A DNA stretch of 64,000 nucleotides from assembly GCF_026230105.1 (NCBI RefSeq), contig NC_079475.1, positions 11,114,125-11,178,124 on the forward strand. Direction: 5' to 3'. This document shows, one piece after another, positions 47,801 through 62,800 of this stretch. The notes beneath the pieces were generated by a model. That model made no database searches. It worked only from the letters and a program-made list of their open reading frames with translations, and was not told the DNA's origin. This DNA is from Diorhabda sublineata (taxonomy: Eukaryota; Arthropoda; Insecta; Coleoptera; Chrysomelidae). Within the stretch, counting starts at the first letter, position 1, and each line of letters starts with the position of its first letter. The position numbers and the translations under genes are program-made.

Positions 47801-50800
47801 ATATCACTATGATATTGATTTTTATATACTTTATTGACTTCAAACAAGCAAACAAACTGAAGTTGATGGAAGTAAATAGATGGAGAGGGGCCTAGAGACA
47901 CATAGTTGAGGAAAGCTGGTCCCCCTCCCCCCAGGCGGATATGAACTGAGTCAGAATGATATTTTGAAAATTTGTGTAATGAAATTTACAATTGCCTCAT
48001 TTAAGTCAAAAAATTTCCATATTTTGGTCAAAATATGTCTACGACTTAAGGTTAGACATCAACGCCAAAAATAGAATTTTTTCAGCCCTATATTTCTAAA
48101 ACAAATAACTTTCTTTTTATCTGTTAAATGTCAAACAAATTGTACTTCTATGTACATTCAAGAAATTTATAACACACAGTGTGTTCTATTAACAAAAAAG
48201 TAGAAAAGTAGTAGACAAGGAAAATATTTTTTCAACTAGTGTAACTGCCAAAAACAAATTTTAAAAAAATATATATTATCAGTATTTTCGGATACACATA
48301 TCGCCTCGGCTTATCTTAGTGTATCTTTTTGTTATAAAAAAATTTCTTATTTCGTAACAAGTTTAATAAAAAAAGTACATTTCCTTTGGTCATAAAAAAC
48401 GGGGAGGTTTGAATGTATTTAGTGGCAATTAGTTTTTAAGTAGGGTCTTGTAGGTTAGAAGTGCGCATTAATATGGAAGTAGTATCAGATGCAGTTAAAA
48501 ACAGTAAGCACAAAATCGTCCAAAACTGATCTTCAGAAAAGAACAGAAGTAAAGCGAATAAAACAAAACAAAGAGTATATACATTCAATAATTAATATTT
48601 TTATCAACATTGTGTATATTTATTATCGAAGACTAAATTACTCACAAGACTTTTCTCCCATTCTTTAAATATTTCTACGGATTCTTTAAAAATTTGTCGA
48701 TTAACATCAATGTCTACGTTAGATAATTCTTCATTGTAGGTTGCCATTAGAAGTTTCGCTTCAGCACACAACTTCCTAATTGGAAAACAAAACACGTATA
48801 AAGGAAAACAGCTTTAGTAATAAATCCGAAATATATACAAAAATATCAAAAGTTCTATTCACATTTTGGGTTTAGACTGCGCTTCAAAATTAATTCTTAT
48901 TTATAAAAGTTACAAAGAGAACATTCTAGTTTTTTCAAACTGATACTATAGAATCAAAATGTCCATTTAGCTTGAATCAATTTTCAACGTTTGTCAAATG
49001 TATAAAGTTTATTGATAAAAATAAATAAAAAAAAATTATTTTGCACTATTTAACACTCGAGTAAAAATTGTAATGTTTATTGTTCTTCACATAATATGGG
49101 CCAGTTATTTCTTTTTCTAAATATTCAATAAAAAGTCCCAAAACACTAGCCATAACCTTATTAGTCAAAAAAAGGTTTTTGATATCTTAATTCCTTAAAT
49201 GTAGTCTATTGTTTCAACTGTATAGTTATTTCTGGGGTATAACAGTGTATCCAAGTTCCATCTACTGTGACATATCAATGGAAAAATTCACTTGGATTCG
49301 GTTCGTCGAATTTTTAATGTGAGCGAGCTTTTAATCAGCAGTAAAACTCACCTAGCAAATACTTTTAATCAATAAAAATACAAGGTATTGGATTTTATTA
49401 ACCCTTTTTGAAGTAGTTCCAGTAAATAACGGCCCTAGAAGTTCAGTATGATTCGTCTTCATATGGCCACTGTTCAAAATAGACAACTGACATATGACAG
49501 AAACATAGCGGACTGTCAAACTGTCAACGTATAATTAAAAAAATTGTTTATATGGCGCATACTTTTTGAAACTCAGTGTATAATCATGAAAGTTTTTGAT
49601 AAAATCCCTGTTTTTTCACATGTGCAACACCTAACAATATTTTAGTAGGATATATGCGCAGATATAGAAATTTTAAATTTGGATGTGTGTGGTGGTACTC
49701 AAGAGTTTGACTTCACGCACCTTTGTTCTATTGTAAGCATATCAGGTGAACTGCCTTCCGGCATTATAACTTCAACACCTCTTCTCAAGCAATGCAGTGC
49801 TTGTTCATGCTCTTCTCTTAGCCAATGAAGTTTTGCTTTATCCAAAAACAACGTGGAAGGTGCGTATTCTTCTGCTTTTATAGAGTAAGTATAAGCCTGC
49901 TGGTGCATCTAACAAATCAAAAAAGAAAAGAGAAAATAAACAGTCGTTTAATAATGTTTCGACTTACACCTGCCGATCTTGCCGTTTTAGCGCTCAAAAG
50001 CCAACTTTCTCCAATTAACGAATTCAAGTATGGTAAGGCAGTTTGAAATTTCTCCTCAGCAATATGTTTTGCTAAATTCAAAGACACTCGTCTCAAACAT
50101 AAAATAGGTTCTATAATTCCAACTGATTCTTGTACAACCTTAAATAAATATAATTATTTGAATTTGTGTTAAAGTGATATTACAAAATAAAGAAGTGGGA
50201 GTCTTACTCACTTTTAAACGAAGTGACCATTCTTTTGAAAGTTTTTTTATAACATTTTCTGCATACTCTCTATTATTTGGACTATCCAATAAATCAAAAA
50301 TAATTTTTTCTACTTGTTGGAGTTCATTCAAAGCATGCAGTTTTGAAACACAACCGTAACCGCTTTTGTACGCCCCCTCCTCTAAACTTGTAGCACCGAA
50401 CGAAAATACTTGTTGCATCATTAATCCATCTATCGTCGATTTGAAATAATTTCGTTCACCTGAGCAACCACCAAATTAAATTTAATTATAACAAGTACAG
50501 TAGACACAAAAAGTTGTGTTCAATATTATTTTTTTATTCCCATTTTTTCAAAGCTATTCGTTCCTTTTTGAAAATTTTTATTTATCTATCTTTTCAAAGT
50601 CTTGGACTCCAATAAAGCCACTAGCTCCGATGGAATACCACCAATCGTATTGAACAAATATGCAGTTGAACTAACAAGTCCTCTATGCAAACTCTTCTCC
50701 TTATCTCTTCCTCGCAGATCGCAACTTGCTCGGGTGCAACTACAATTCGATTGCTTTAGTCTCAGCAATTACCAAGGTCATAGAGAAAGTTGTTAACCAG

Positions 50801-53800
50801 CAAATCTTGAGTCTGTTAACATCTTCAGAGACCATCAATAAGGCTTTCGTAAACATAGATCAACCTGGGACCTCCTGACCTATCTCACCAAGATATAGAT
50901 AAATATAGGAAATTCTGAGCTATTACACTGGACATATCGAAGGCTTTTGAAAAGATTTGGCATGCTGACTTTCTAAATAAAATGATATTGACCGGTTTTT
51001 CATATTTACTTATAACTGGGTTAGTAGTTTCCACAAAAAATGATCCAACCAGATCGCTATCGATTGACACACCTAAGAAAGGCTTAAGATCAACACTGGT
51101 GATCCCCATGGGATGCATTTTATCACCGATTGATCACGTTCATGAAAACTTACAAACAATGGATGTGAAAGGATGAGGAACGTTGGTAAAAACAGTCCAG
51201 TTTGGAGGCGAATTGTCGTGGAGGCTTACATCGAGCTGAAGTGCCAATTGGCAATGTGGGGTAAGTTATACCAAAATAATTTTAAAAAATGATTTTTATA
51301 CTGTATACATACAAAAACATATTAAATTTACTTTTTAGAAAAAGAAAAATCGAATTTTAATTCGATGTTAAAACTTCTCAAAATAATTTGTGGTACCAAA
51401 TAATTTTTTACTACATACATACCATTTTTTATATGCAATAAAGCTTTTCCTACTTGTACTCCCCAACTTTTATTTTTTGATAATTTTGGATCTTTTATCA
51501 GAGTATTCAATTCATCATATTGACCCAGCCTCCATAACGGCTCAGCCTGCATTTCTAATAACATATTATTGAATTCTTGTTGACTATTTAGAGCCCCTTT
51601 TACAAAATACAATGCAGTGTTTACATTGTCCAATCCTAAGTAGCACTGTGTTAAACCCTAAAAATAAACAAAACATGCATGTAGTTTTTGTGTTCACAAG
51701 ACATTACAACTTATCTTCGTTAAAAATTTTATAAGCTCAACATCTTTACGTTGAACTAGCAATGAGCAATTTTCTTTACCAATTTCACTCTTAAAGCTAA
51801 TGGTCTTACTCAGTAATAGTTTCTTGGACTCAATACAATTCACGTAATATTCACATATTCCTTTCAAATCTTCTTCCAATCAAATGATCTTGAAGCATTT
51901 GGCAAACGTGTTATCCTCTGGTTATCAGTGTCCAATTTCAAGTCTAAGTGTACCAAGGGGTATTTACTTTGTTTCTTAGCACTATTAAATCTTAATATTA
52001 CTTTCTTTAATATAATCTCAGAGTTATACGATCGCACAACTAAAAACTACTAAAGGTCGCTATCCTTGGAACAATCAACCATTCACCTAGACTTGAACCT
52101 TTTAACATCACTGTGTAAACTGTAAAGCTTATGTCTTTGAAGCTCGTATGTGTAAGTCTTGGACACTCAAAGAAGATGCGGCCTGCAGTTTCTCAATTAC
52201 CAGCAACCTACCCTGTCAGCTAATACATCGGTGATAAGTAATATTTCACTTCTTTAAACAGAACAGTTGTTTGACAAAATAGGAACAAAGCAGATCTATG
52301 TCTGTCTCAGCCTGTATCATGCCATGTATCAATTTCTGAAAAGACCGTCTGGCGAGCAGACTTTCCAGTGTTGTTATACACTACACCGAAAACAGGCTCT
52401 GCATCCACTGGTGATTTTACTAATCCCAGAGTGGTGAGCGTTACTTGAGTAATTGGTTCCCAAAGGATCTGGATCTATCGCTCACCAGTTTATTTAGAAC
52501 TTTTCGCATTCCAGCACCAGCCTAGGACACTCCAGTTCAGCCATTATGGCAGATTTAAATAACTGTGTTTCAGGGCGTCGATTAATTGCTGACCACATAC
52601 CTTCATAGCGAATACTTTGGCTTAAAAGAGTGTTCACAAGTGAAAAAAAAACTGCTTATTTTGAGGTGTCTTCCGCAGAAGTCCATTATTCTCTCTCAAT
52701 GATCTGTACCTCCGAGCTTTCCGGACTAAGTGTATAGAGTTAGAAGAAGATTATATTGAAAAATATTATTTCTAAATTGAAAAGTTACTTTTCCGTTCTT
52801 GAAAAAGGAATAGTTTGTCACGTTTCATATGATATCCAATATATTCAAGAATTGTTTATATAAATAACGTGTTATTCTTGTAGACAATCATTAAAGAACT
52901 TTGGAATGAGAAAATGCACTGGAAACTAACTTAACCTGTATATGCTGAAGTTGTAATGGTTGTGGCATTCGTTCATAACAATTAGTGGCATCAGCAAGTT
53001 TTCCAGCTACCTCTAAAGCTAAAATTCTTTGTTCTAAGGATGGTTCATTCGGTTGTAATGCCATAACTCCATCAACGCCATCGGGTTCTTCTAATTGTGC
53101 ATATATCTACAATTATAATTGATTAGTAATAAATAAACAATGGTAATGAAATCAACGTATATAATTATTTTTAATTTTCAACAGGAGGATCAATATTGAT
53201 ATGCACGTAAAAAATACAGACCTCCGCAAAAAACGATAAATTATTGTGAAGTTCCCCATTGGAATCCGTAATATAATCTTCTAAGTACATTAAGGCTCTT
53301 GGATATTCACCAGATTGATAATTACATTTGGCAAGTTGTAATTTACATAATTTATTCAGGAAACACTGAAAAATTCAAATAAATTTATTATAAATTATGA
53401 TTAAATTGGGGTGAAGGGCTTCAAATATTATTCTGTTATAATAACGTTACGAACTCGTCCCCGACATGGACTTTGAGGCCGGCCATGTTCAATTATGTTA
53501 TAAAATCTATAATTTTTTAATAACTAATTTACAGTACGTTATGGCCGTTTTTATATAATAAATTTCTTTTTTGTTTATTTACATTCTAGAAACGAAATTA
53601 TCGAGAAATCCATTTTGTATGAATAGTTGTGTTTAAATGTTAAGAATTAGATAAGTGTTTAGTAATAAGTCTTAGTGTATAGTTTAGTGATTAGTAAATA
53701 GTTAAGTGTAAAATAAAATTAAGTAGGTAAGTAAGAAACGTTAAATATAAATTACCCCAGTGTTGAAAATAGTTTGAAAAAATAAGAAAAACATTGAAAT

Positions 53801-56800
53801 AATTATGTAACCAATACACTCTTTAGTAAAATTATCGCATAATCTTGAGCAAAAAATTACTATAGGACTCCAGAGATTTAACAAAAAAAGTAGAAATGTT
53901 AATTATGAGTTGGATTTAATAAATCACATTCCAGAGGCTGTATTGGATTGATGTAAGGGTTATAAGCAGGCCATACCATTGCTTGGGTTTTGATTTTGTG
54001 ATATACGGTCAAGTATTTTATCCCGTAAAGCGGATAAAGGAAGTGGATGTTTTGACTAGTGATTTCAGTCAGTTAACGATATAGCTCTGGATATTAAGAA
54101 TACCTCTTTCAGTAATCATAATGTCGGTTGATAGAACTACAAAAAAATCTTGGTGTAACTAATGACTAACTGACCTGGTCTTCTTTTGATTTCGTCAAAT
54201 CTCTTAATGCACTAGAAAAAGATGACTGTGCAATATGGAATATTTGTGTTATTTATACTTACAAGAAACATTTTACAATTCCCGCCAAAGCTGCAGCACA
54301 CTTTTCTAGGGTGAGATTATCATCAAGGTTCATTTAAAGTTTTAAGTGAGTTACAGAGCTAGTGTTAAACAAACCATTTCTGGTACTTCAACAAATTTAT
54401 ATGTTTTATATAGCAAAAAAATATTGATACCTTGTCAAACTTAAAAAGAATAACTTTGCATCAGATAGAAATATTGGATGGTTTCAAAATGAGACCAATA
54501 AAAGAAAAATTCTGAATTGCAATTTTTAAAAGGTTCAGCTAAACAGCAAGTTTTGCTGTAATTTTGCTGCGGAGTTCTTTTAATAAAAGTTTGAAACAAA
54601 TAACAAATTATGCGTTAATTTTGCTGAGGAGTTCTATTAATAAAATTTGTGGTCGCATAACAAACTATGCGTTAATTTTCCTAGGGAGTTCTTTTATTAG
54701 AAGTTTGAGCCAAATAACAAATTATGCGTTAATTTTGCTGGGGAGTTCTTTTATTATAACTTTGAGCCAAATAACAATTAATTAAATGAAGTAACCTTCC
54801 TTAAAAGGTTTAGCCAAACAGCAAGTTTTGCTAATTTTGCTGGGGAGCTCTATTAATAAAATTTGTGGACATATAATAAATAATGCTCTAATTTTGCTGA
54901 GCATTTTTATCCAAATAGCAAATCATGTCTTTATTGTATGCTTTACAACGGTATGTAAATTAGTAATTATTTTATGCTCGAAACAGAAGGAAAGAAAAGT
55001 TTCTCGTCGATGTTATGAATTGATCTGTTAAACGTAAACAATTCTCAAGAATATAAAATACCGTAATAATCTTAAAGTGCTTTTCAGTTGAACCTTCCAT
55101 TCCTTTTTGCCACTGCCATTCTCTAACCCAGCGATCCAAATAATCCAAAAGTAAAAATACAACTTTGGTACATTGTATTTGTTTAATTTTTTCTGGAGTA
55201 ACGGTTGGAGTTTCAGTATTTATGTCAGGACGCACCTAAAAGTATATAATGTTTAAATACATTGAATACAAGGTAGTTCAGAATTATAAAAGAGGCACAA
55301 TAATTCGTATTCATATAAATCGTGTAATTTTAGAAAGTGAGGATTATTAAGTTGAAAAAGAAAACAATTTTAAGAATAATTTCTTGAAATTACTGTAAAA
55401 TGTATATAAATAAATTAATTATAAAAAAGTTGTATACAAATTTTTGGAACACATTGTAGGATACACATCAAACAAAAAATTTTATTTATCCACTCGGTAT
55501 AATAACTTGATGATATAATTTGCTGGAATCTATCTTTGATGATCATTTTTCATTTTAATTTATCTCATTGAGGCATAGTACCAAACTTACATTCAAAATT
55601 GCACGGTTATCAGTTATGGAACTTGTAATAGTTTGAATTTCAACTAAACATTTTTCCGCAATTCTATCGCTTCCTTCTAATAGTGCATGCAGAAGAATAT
55701 GCGGCATAAAATGCATAAGAATTCGTCGGTCCTGTTTCATACTCGGTAAATACACTTTCAAAAGCGTCTTCCTTCCGTCTGGTAAAGAGGATATCAAACT
55801 GCAAGTCCAGCTGAAATTAATTATATCAGTAACAATATAAAGAGAGATACTAATTAGATAACGTTACTAATAAAAACCATAAAAATTAATAGCATTAGTT
55901 CGATAACAATTTTTATTGACCTAAGACTTGAAATAAATAATGTGCTAAATGCCCAAATTATTATTTCGAGATAAACACTGTTTTTTGTTCTACAATGAAT
56001 GTGTAAGAATGAACCCTCTCAAAAACAAACATACATTTATTCAAGTAAGTATTTATTAGTATACTTAATATCTTTGGGAAGTTTCTATAGAAAATAGCGG
56101 AAAAAATGACAAGTCTAGTAACTCTTAACAAATTTTAGGACTTGAAACTCAAAAAAATGTTCAAACAGGAATAACTCGAAGACTACGAGAAATTCGAAAA
56201 AAAAGTACCGGAGCACAAAATGTACACCACAAAATTCTCTACAGATTGGTTTGTAAACATTTTTTCCTAACCTCAGAATTTTCACCGTAAATTGGGTTCA
56301 TTTACTCAAAAATATTTTGAATTGCGCATAACTCAAAAACTAAGAGGATTTCGACTCAAACTGCCGGGAATAAAAATGTGTACAACGATTTTTATTTTTT
56401 CCTAACCTCAAAATTTCGATTATAAAATGGGTTTCAACGGTCAAAAATATTTTGAATCGCGAATAACTCGAAAACTACGTAGAATTCTAGATAAAGTGCC
56501 GGAGCCAAAACTGTAGAGCACAAAATTCTCCATAAATTGGTTCCTAGACCTTTTTTCCCTAACCTCAAAATTTTTACCTTAATATGCATTCAAATAATTA
56601 AAACATTTTGAATCGCGAATAACTCGAAATCCACAAGGATTTCGAAAATACTATCGGGACAAAAAATTTAGAGCACAAAATTCTGTACAAAAGATGTTTC
56701 TATTTTTTCATAACCTATAAATTTTCACCGTAAAATGGGCTCTCGAAAATAATTTGATTCAATTAGATTCAATAATCGGTTTGATATAGCATGTTCTAAT

Positions 56801-59800
56801 TGCATAAAGTATTATATGATGAAAACGTAAGGAAGATGTATTGGTTGGCAATAAAAATTCTCTTTATTAGAAAGAAATATTCGATAATGTTTTAGAAGAC
56901 TTTGAAAAATATATTTATGTACAAAATGTTCCCCCAAATAATTCGTGGGAAAATAATGGATCAGTCAGAGTCTTCATCTTCTTCCTCCTCTTCATCGGCT
57001 ACCGTTTCTCTTGTAGCCCCCTCATCGTCATTTAATAACTCTGCAATAACATCAACACGATTCTAAGAGGCAAGAACCGCATTGAGAGGTACATGGTAGC
57101 CTCGCTTTTTTACAAGTGCAGTTCCCACCATGGTGTCACTTACTGGTTGCTGACAATTTCGATGGTGTTTCCTCATTGCTTTTAAAGCTGTTTCTGCTTT
57201 CCTGTGACTAAGTTTTGATTAAATTCATCATCTTTCTTTGTGGAATCTCTTTTGTATGCATTTTCCATCATTGTGGTGGTAGTCGTCCATTGAAACTCTC
57301 ATGGTGTCACTTACTGGTTGCTGACAATTTCGATGATATTTCCTCATTGCTTTTAAAGCTGTTTCTGCTTTCTTGTGACTAAGTTTTGATTAAATTCATC
57401 ATCTTTCTTTGTGGAATCTCTTTTGTATGCATTTTCCATCACTGTAGTGGTAGTCGTACATTAAAACTCTCATGGTGTCATTTGCTGGTTGCTGACAATT
57501 TCGATGGTGTTTTCTCATTGCTTCTGCTTTCCTGCGACGAAGTTTTGATTTAAATTCATCATCTTTCTTTGTGGTATCTTCTTTGTATGCATTTTGTATC
57601 ACAAGTATCAGTTGTGGGTTTACGGAAACTCAAATTTGATAAATTTCTTTTTGAAAAGCATCCCACGCTTTTACAACTCAATTTTTCCATCACTATAGTG
57701 GTAGTAATTATAAAAAACAATACTCAATGACCGTGAAATACCTTAAAATACTTACTTATACAACCAAGCTTGGAAAGTAGATCCCGATGTCGATCCATAT
57801 ATGGGAGTCGTCAAATTAGTTGCTAAAACTGGTTGAGCAATCATATATCTAGAAGACAATAGTGGTAACATAACTTCTCTTTGAGTATCTGGAAACTGTA
57901 CCCATAGATAATGTTTGTTACTGTGCGGATCAGGAGAAATTTCATAACCTTTCAAAGTTTCTTGAATGGCTAACGCATATCTATCCATACTCTATAAAAT
58001 CATACAAAGAAATGACGCTTTTATTTGTTTTGAATATAAAAGAAACAAAAAAAAACAATGTATGGGTAACCAAATGGACAAACTTATGTAGTGGCACTAA
58101 ACCGCATAGTCATTACATGAATAAAAGAATTTGATGGTTAACAATGACGGAAACGATTTCTAATAGTCCTGATAGGTGTACAGACGTGATTATAAAGTAG
58201 AATAAGAATGTATCAATCTGGAACTCAATTTATAAACTAGATGGGTGACTTTTTATATCCCCTCGTACGAGTTTTCACCCACGGCTTAGTAAGAGTGTCG
58301 TTCTTAGGGCATAAGAATCTACTTAATGTTTTGGAATCATATATAACATTTTATAAACTTCAACTAGACATACTACCAAATCGGATCGTATTCAAACATA
58401 TCACGTTATGAAAAGTACTAGTTGGAAAGGATGCCACTGTAACAATTTATTTATCATCAAGCCTCGTATATAATGTGACTTGATTTATTTGGTTTTTTGT
58501 GGTTCTCTTGTAACCCAAATAGTTCCTATTTTAAACGAACCGTTTTTCATTTTTGTGTGGGACGTTCTTTTTCTTCTTCGCTGTGTTTTCATGGTTCGTT
58601 TTTTCTTCTTCTTTAATATACATCACACAACCATTCACCACAACTCCAGCTCTGCAGAGGAGTGATTCCTATATCAGGGTCAAACCCAATAAATCTCATC
58701 ATCAACGTGAAAAATTTTCTCTCTCTTTCTCATGTTCGAAACCTAAATTTTGTTTTGCATAATCTGAATGAGATGATATGTGTAATTATTTGATATAATC
58801 ATAAATACAATACCTGAGTATTTTTTTCAGCTTGGAAAGCTTTAATCAATTCGTTGAGGGAGTTTACAATGAAAGTATCTTCATTTATATAAAAGCAAAA
58901 TGATGTATCTTCCTGAGTATATCTAAAAAATTAAAAACACTTTCTAATTCCTCACAAAAAAATCATTTGCGCAAAAAATTTCCAAGTAATGATTCGTGTT
59001 CAAATTTGGTACAAAATATAAATAAACTATATATGTTGACAAATCTGAACCAAAGAGTCAAAATGGATTGTGTCGATGAACGCTCGGTGATTAAATACCT
59101 GTGTTTAAAAGAGTTGACTAATTTGCTAAGATTTGGTAAATACATTAAAATTATTAGAGCTATTTGGAATACCATTGTATATAGGAGAGCATGCTGGAAG
59201 AGAACCCATGGTGGTCTATTAAAGAAGTACAGACAAGACAAAGAAAATTTTATTGCAATATTAATAACAATGGTTAACTCATGGATCAATCACTATGTAC
59301 AGACCAAAATTGCAGAAAAGAGTGGTACTAACAAGGTGAACCAGAAAAAATTTCTGGATGTAACCTTCAGCGAGGAAAGTTATGCTAATAGAATTTTGGA
59401 ATGCTGACGACATGCAATTTCGAGAATTAATCTGCAAAAGGAAACCAAAATTACATATTTTAATTATACCAGTCACAGTATTGCTATTGTATTATCCGCA
59501 ACAGTTATAACAGGCTTCGAATTAGTTGAGTATCCACTATATTTTCCAGATTTGGTGCCCAGCAATTACCGACTTGAAGAACCTTTACGTGGAAAACGTT
59601 TTTTTTTTCGGATAATGAATTCATGTGTGCGTTAAATCAGTTGTATACAAAACATTGATGGGAGAAATGTGTTAACCTTAAGGGAAAATATAGGAAAATA
59701 AAATTGTGGCAAAGGAAAAGGAACCTATATTGAAAAGCTACATACATTTATTTTGTAGATATCAAGAAGGATTTAGGGTACAGTTAAATCGAAGTTTGTG

Positions 59801-62800
59801 AGATTGTAATCCTTGTCATCAATTTAGAAAAAGGGATAAAAATCTGTTAATTTATTAATTTTATCAATTTAATTTATTAATCAAGATTTACAACGCTGTC
59901 GATTCAATACTATTTCTTTCATCTTAATATTTATAAAACAGGTTAAAAAGTCATAGGATAAAAAATAATCAATAGTAAAAAATACATAAACAAATCATGA
60001 ATTGTCAAAAAAAACAATTAATTAATAAATTTAAAAAATTCTTGTAATTGAGTCAAATAACAGAAAGAGAAAATTTTTAGAAATAATTCACAAACATATG
60101 AAGATGTAGAACAAAGAATATAAAGAGCTCAGTTTAGTTATTAAAGACTCTAAAACTGTATGTGTGAAGATGACGGCATCAGAAGATTGTAGGAGAGTAG
60201 AAGATTTAATAATAGATGTTAAACCAAATACTACAAGAATGGATACAAAGTGGTAATAAAGGTTATTTTGCGAACCTGAGGCTCCTGAAAAACAAACTAA
60301 TAACAAGAAGAACGAGGTTGAAAATTTACAAGACTCCAATAAGACCAATGTTAACTTATGGTAGTGAATGTTGGATAATGACCCAAGAAGACCAAGGAAG
60401 ATCAAGAATATTTGAGAGGAAAGTTATTAGAAGGATATATGGAGGAATTAGAATGAACGAAATAGACTGAAGAATCCGAAATGATAGAGAAATCGGTGTA
60501 ATACTAGGCAATTAAAACATCGTCTGGTTCATTAAAGCCCAGAGATTGAGATGATTTGACCACATTAAAAGAATTGGTCGGTGAAGAACAGATCAATTGG
60601 TAAGGTATTAACGCGGTAGGTTATTTTTTTTTTTTTTTTCTCGGGGGCGTAGCCAGTGCACACACTAGGACAAGTGGCCCCCCTGAACCGCCCTATTGTC
60701 ACCGTGGAACCGTTTAACACATAATCTTCGCCGGTGACGGGCTGTCTTTTCTTCATCTCGTTTTTCTTGTTTCCTACCTCTCCCTTCCTCTGTTGAGACA
60801 GAGATTAGGAGTTCGGATATTCAGTTGTTAGTCGTTTTCCAGGCAGTCGTCCGACTTCTTTTGCTGCAGTACTGATGTGGTGTACGCAGCAACGACACCC
60901 CACTGTTGTGTGCCCATGAGCATGAGCCGGATCACGTTTTCTGGTGTGACTGGACCCAGTGTCCTGACTACTGCCACTCTTTCCTCCTCAAATCGCCCAC
61001 AAGCAAAGAAGGTGTGCTCTGCATCATCTGGAACTCCGCAGTACTTGCAGTTCGGCGTCTCCAGCTTCCCCATTCGGTACAGGTATCGTCTGAAGTAGCC
61101 GTGCCCTGTGAGGAACTGTGTCAGGTAGAAATCGACATTACCATAAGCTCGTTCGATCCAGGGAGCGACCTGCCCTATCAGCCTGCGGGTCCACCTCCCA
61201 TTTCGCTCATTGTCCCAGCGTTCCTGCCATGCTGCCATGGTGCGGATTCTCTCCTCCTTGGCGGCCTGTGTTCTTCCCACCTCGCCGCTCCTCTCGTACA
61301 CTCGCTTACGTTCGATAGCGAGAAGGTCGATTGGGATTACTCCAGCTACTGCGAGCACTGCTGCCTCTGACACCGTGCAATATGAGGAACATATCCTTAG
61401 GGCACCCCTGCGTTGGACGCTGGCCATCCGCTTTCTGTACTTCTTCACCAGGAGTGCATCTGCCCATATCTCTGCTCCGTACAGGAGGATGGAGTGGGTC
61501 GTGGCCATCAGCAACTTTCGCCTTTTATACGAGGGTCCTCCCAAGTTACTCATCAACCTACCGAGCGAGTTAGTCCTTTCGGCTGCCTTGTCGGTGACTC
61601 TTCTTATATGTTCCCAGTAACACAGCTTCGTGTCCAGGGTAACTCCGAGGTACTTGGCGGTACTTTTTGTTTGTATTTCCTCCTGGTTGACGTGGATGGT
61701 CACTAATGTGGGAATCCTCTTTCTCGTCGAGGACAATCTCCGTCTTTGGCAGTGCCAGCTCCAAGCCATGTTCGTGCATCCACCCATTAACTCGTCGCAT
61801 CAACTCGTTCAACTTGATTTCGGCGAGCTCTAAGTTGCGAGCAGTGATGACGGCGGCGATGTCGTCAGCGTACCCCACCAGGAATGACTTCTGCGGCATC
61901 TGAATCTTCAAAAGACTGTCGTAAAGGGCGTTCCAGAGATCAGGTCCCAATATCGAACCTTGTGCCACACCAGCAGACAGCCGTTTTGTTCTCTGCCCTT
62001 CTTCCGTCGTGTACAGTAGGAGTCTGTCCTGAAAGTAGTCATCTAGCAAACGCAAAAGGTACCTCGGTATCTGAAACGTGTTTCGCAGTGTGCTTAGTAT
62101 GTCCTCCCATCTGGCTGAGTTGAAAGCATTCTTCACGTCTAGGGTAACTAGCAAGGCAAGGGGTCGGGCTGCGTGACACGGTATCCTTGTCTCCTCTACT
62201 GCTTTTATAACCTCTTGTATGGCCCCCACAGTCGATCTTTTGGGTCTAAAGCCGTACTGTCTATCGGAGAGGTTACCTGCTTCTTCTATGGCTTCGGTGA
62301 TTCTCGGCTTGATCAGCATCTCCATAAGCTTGCCTGCGGTATCCAGCATACTCAGGGGTCTATAAGCTGAAGGTGAGTTAGGGTCGCCTTTACCTTTGCT
62401 GATCAGGACCAGCTTTGCTTTCTTCCATCGGGCACTGAATGTTCCTGTTCTTAGACATTCATTGTACATGCGAAGTAGCATTTCTGGTTCGCAGTTTGCG
62501 ACGGCTTTAAGAGCTTCGGTGGGGATCCCGTCTGGTCCCGGAGCCTTGTTTGGTTTTAGAAGGGCTACTGCTTTCTTTAGATCATCTTGGCTGAATGGGA
62601 TTACTTCTGTTGGGTCAATGGCGTATTCTAGCTTTTCCCTTGGTGGATGTGTTGGGAATAGGCCTTCTACTATTCGCTCCATCAGGTGCGTGTCGGTTGG
62701 AGCTGTGGTCGCCATTCCCAGTCTTTTTGTTACAATCTTGTAACCAGTACCCCAGGGGTCATTGTTCACTTCTTGACAAAGCTCTTTCCAGCATTTGTGT

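Noticed and set aside
60906..61706. Several long plus-strand frames opposite the R1-like element
   Set aside because: They are antisense shadows of the GC-rich reverse transcriptase coding sequence.
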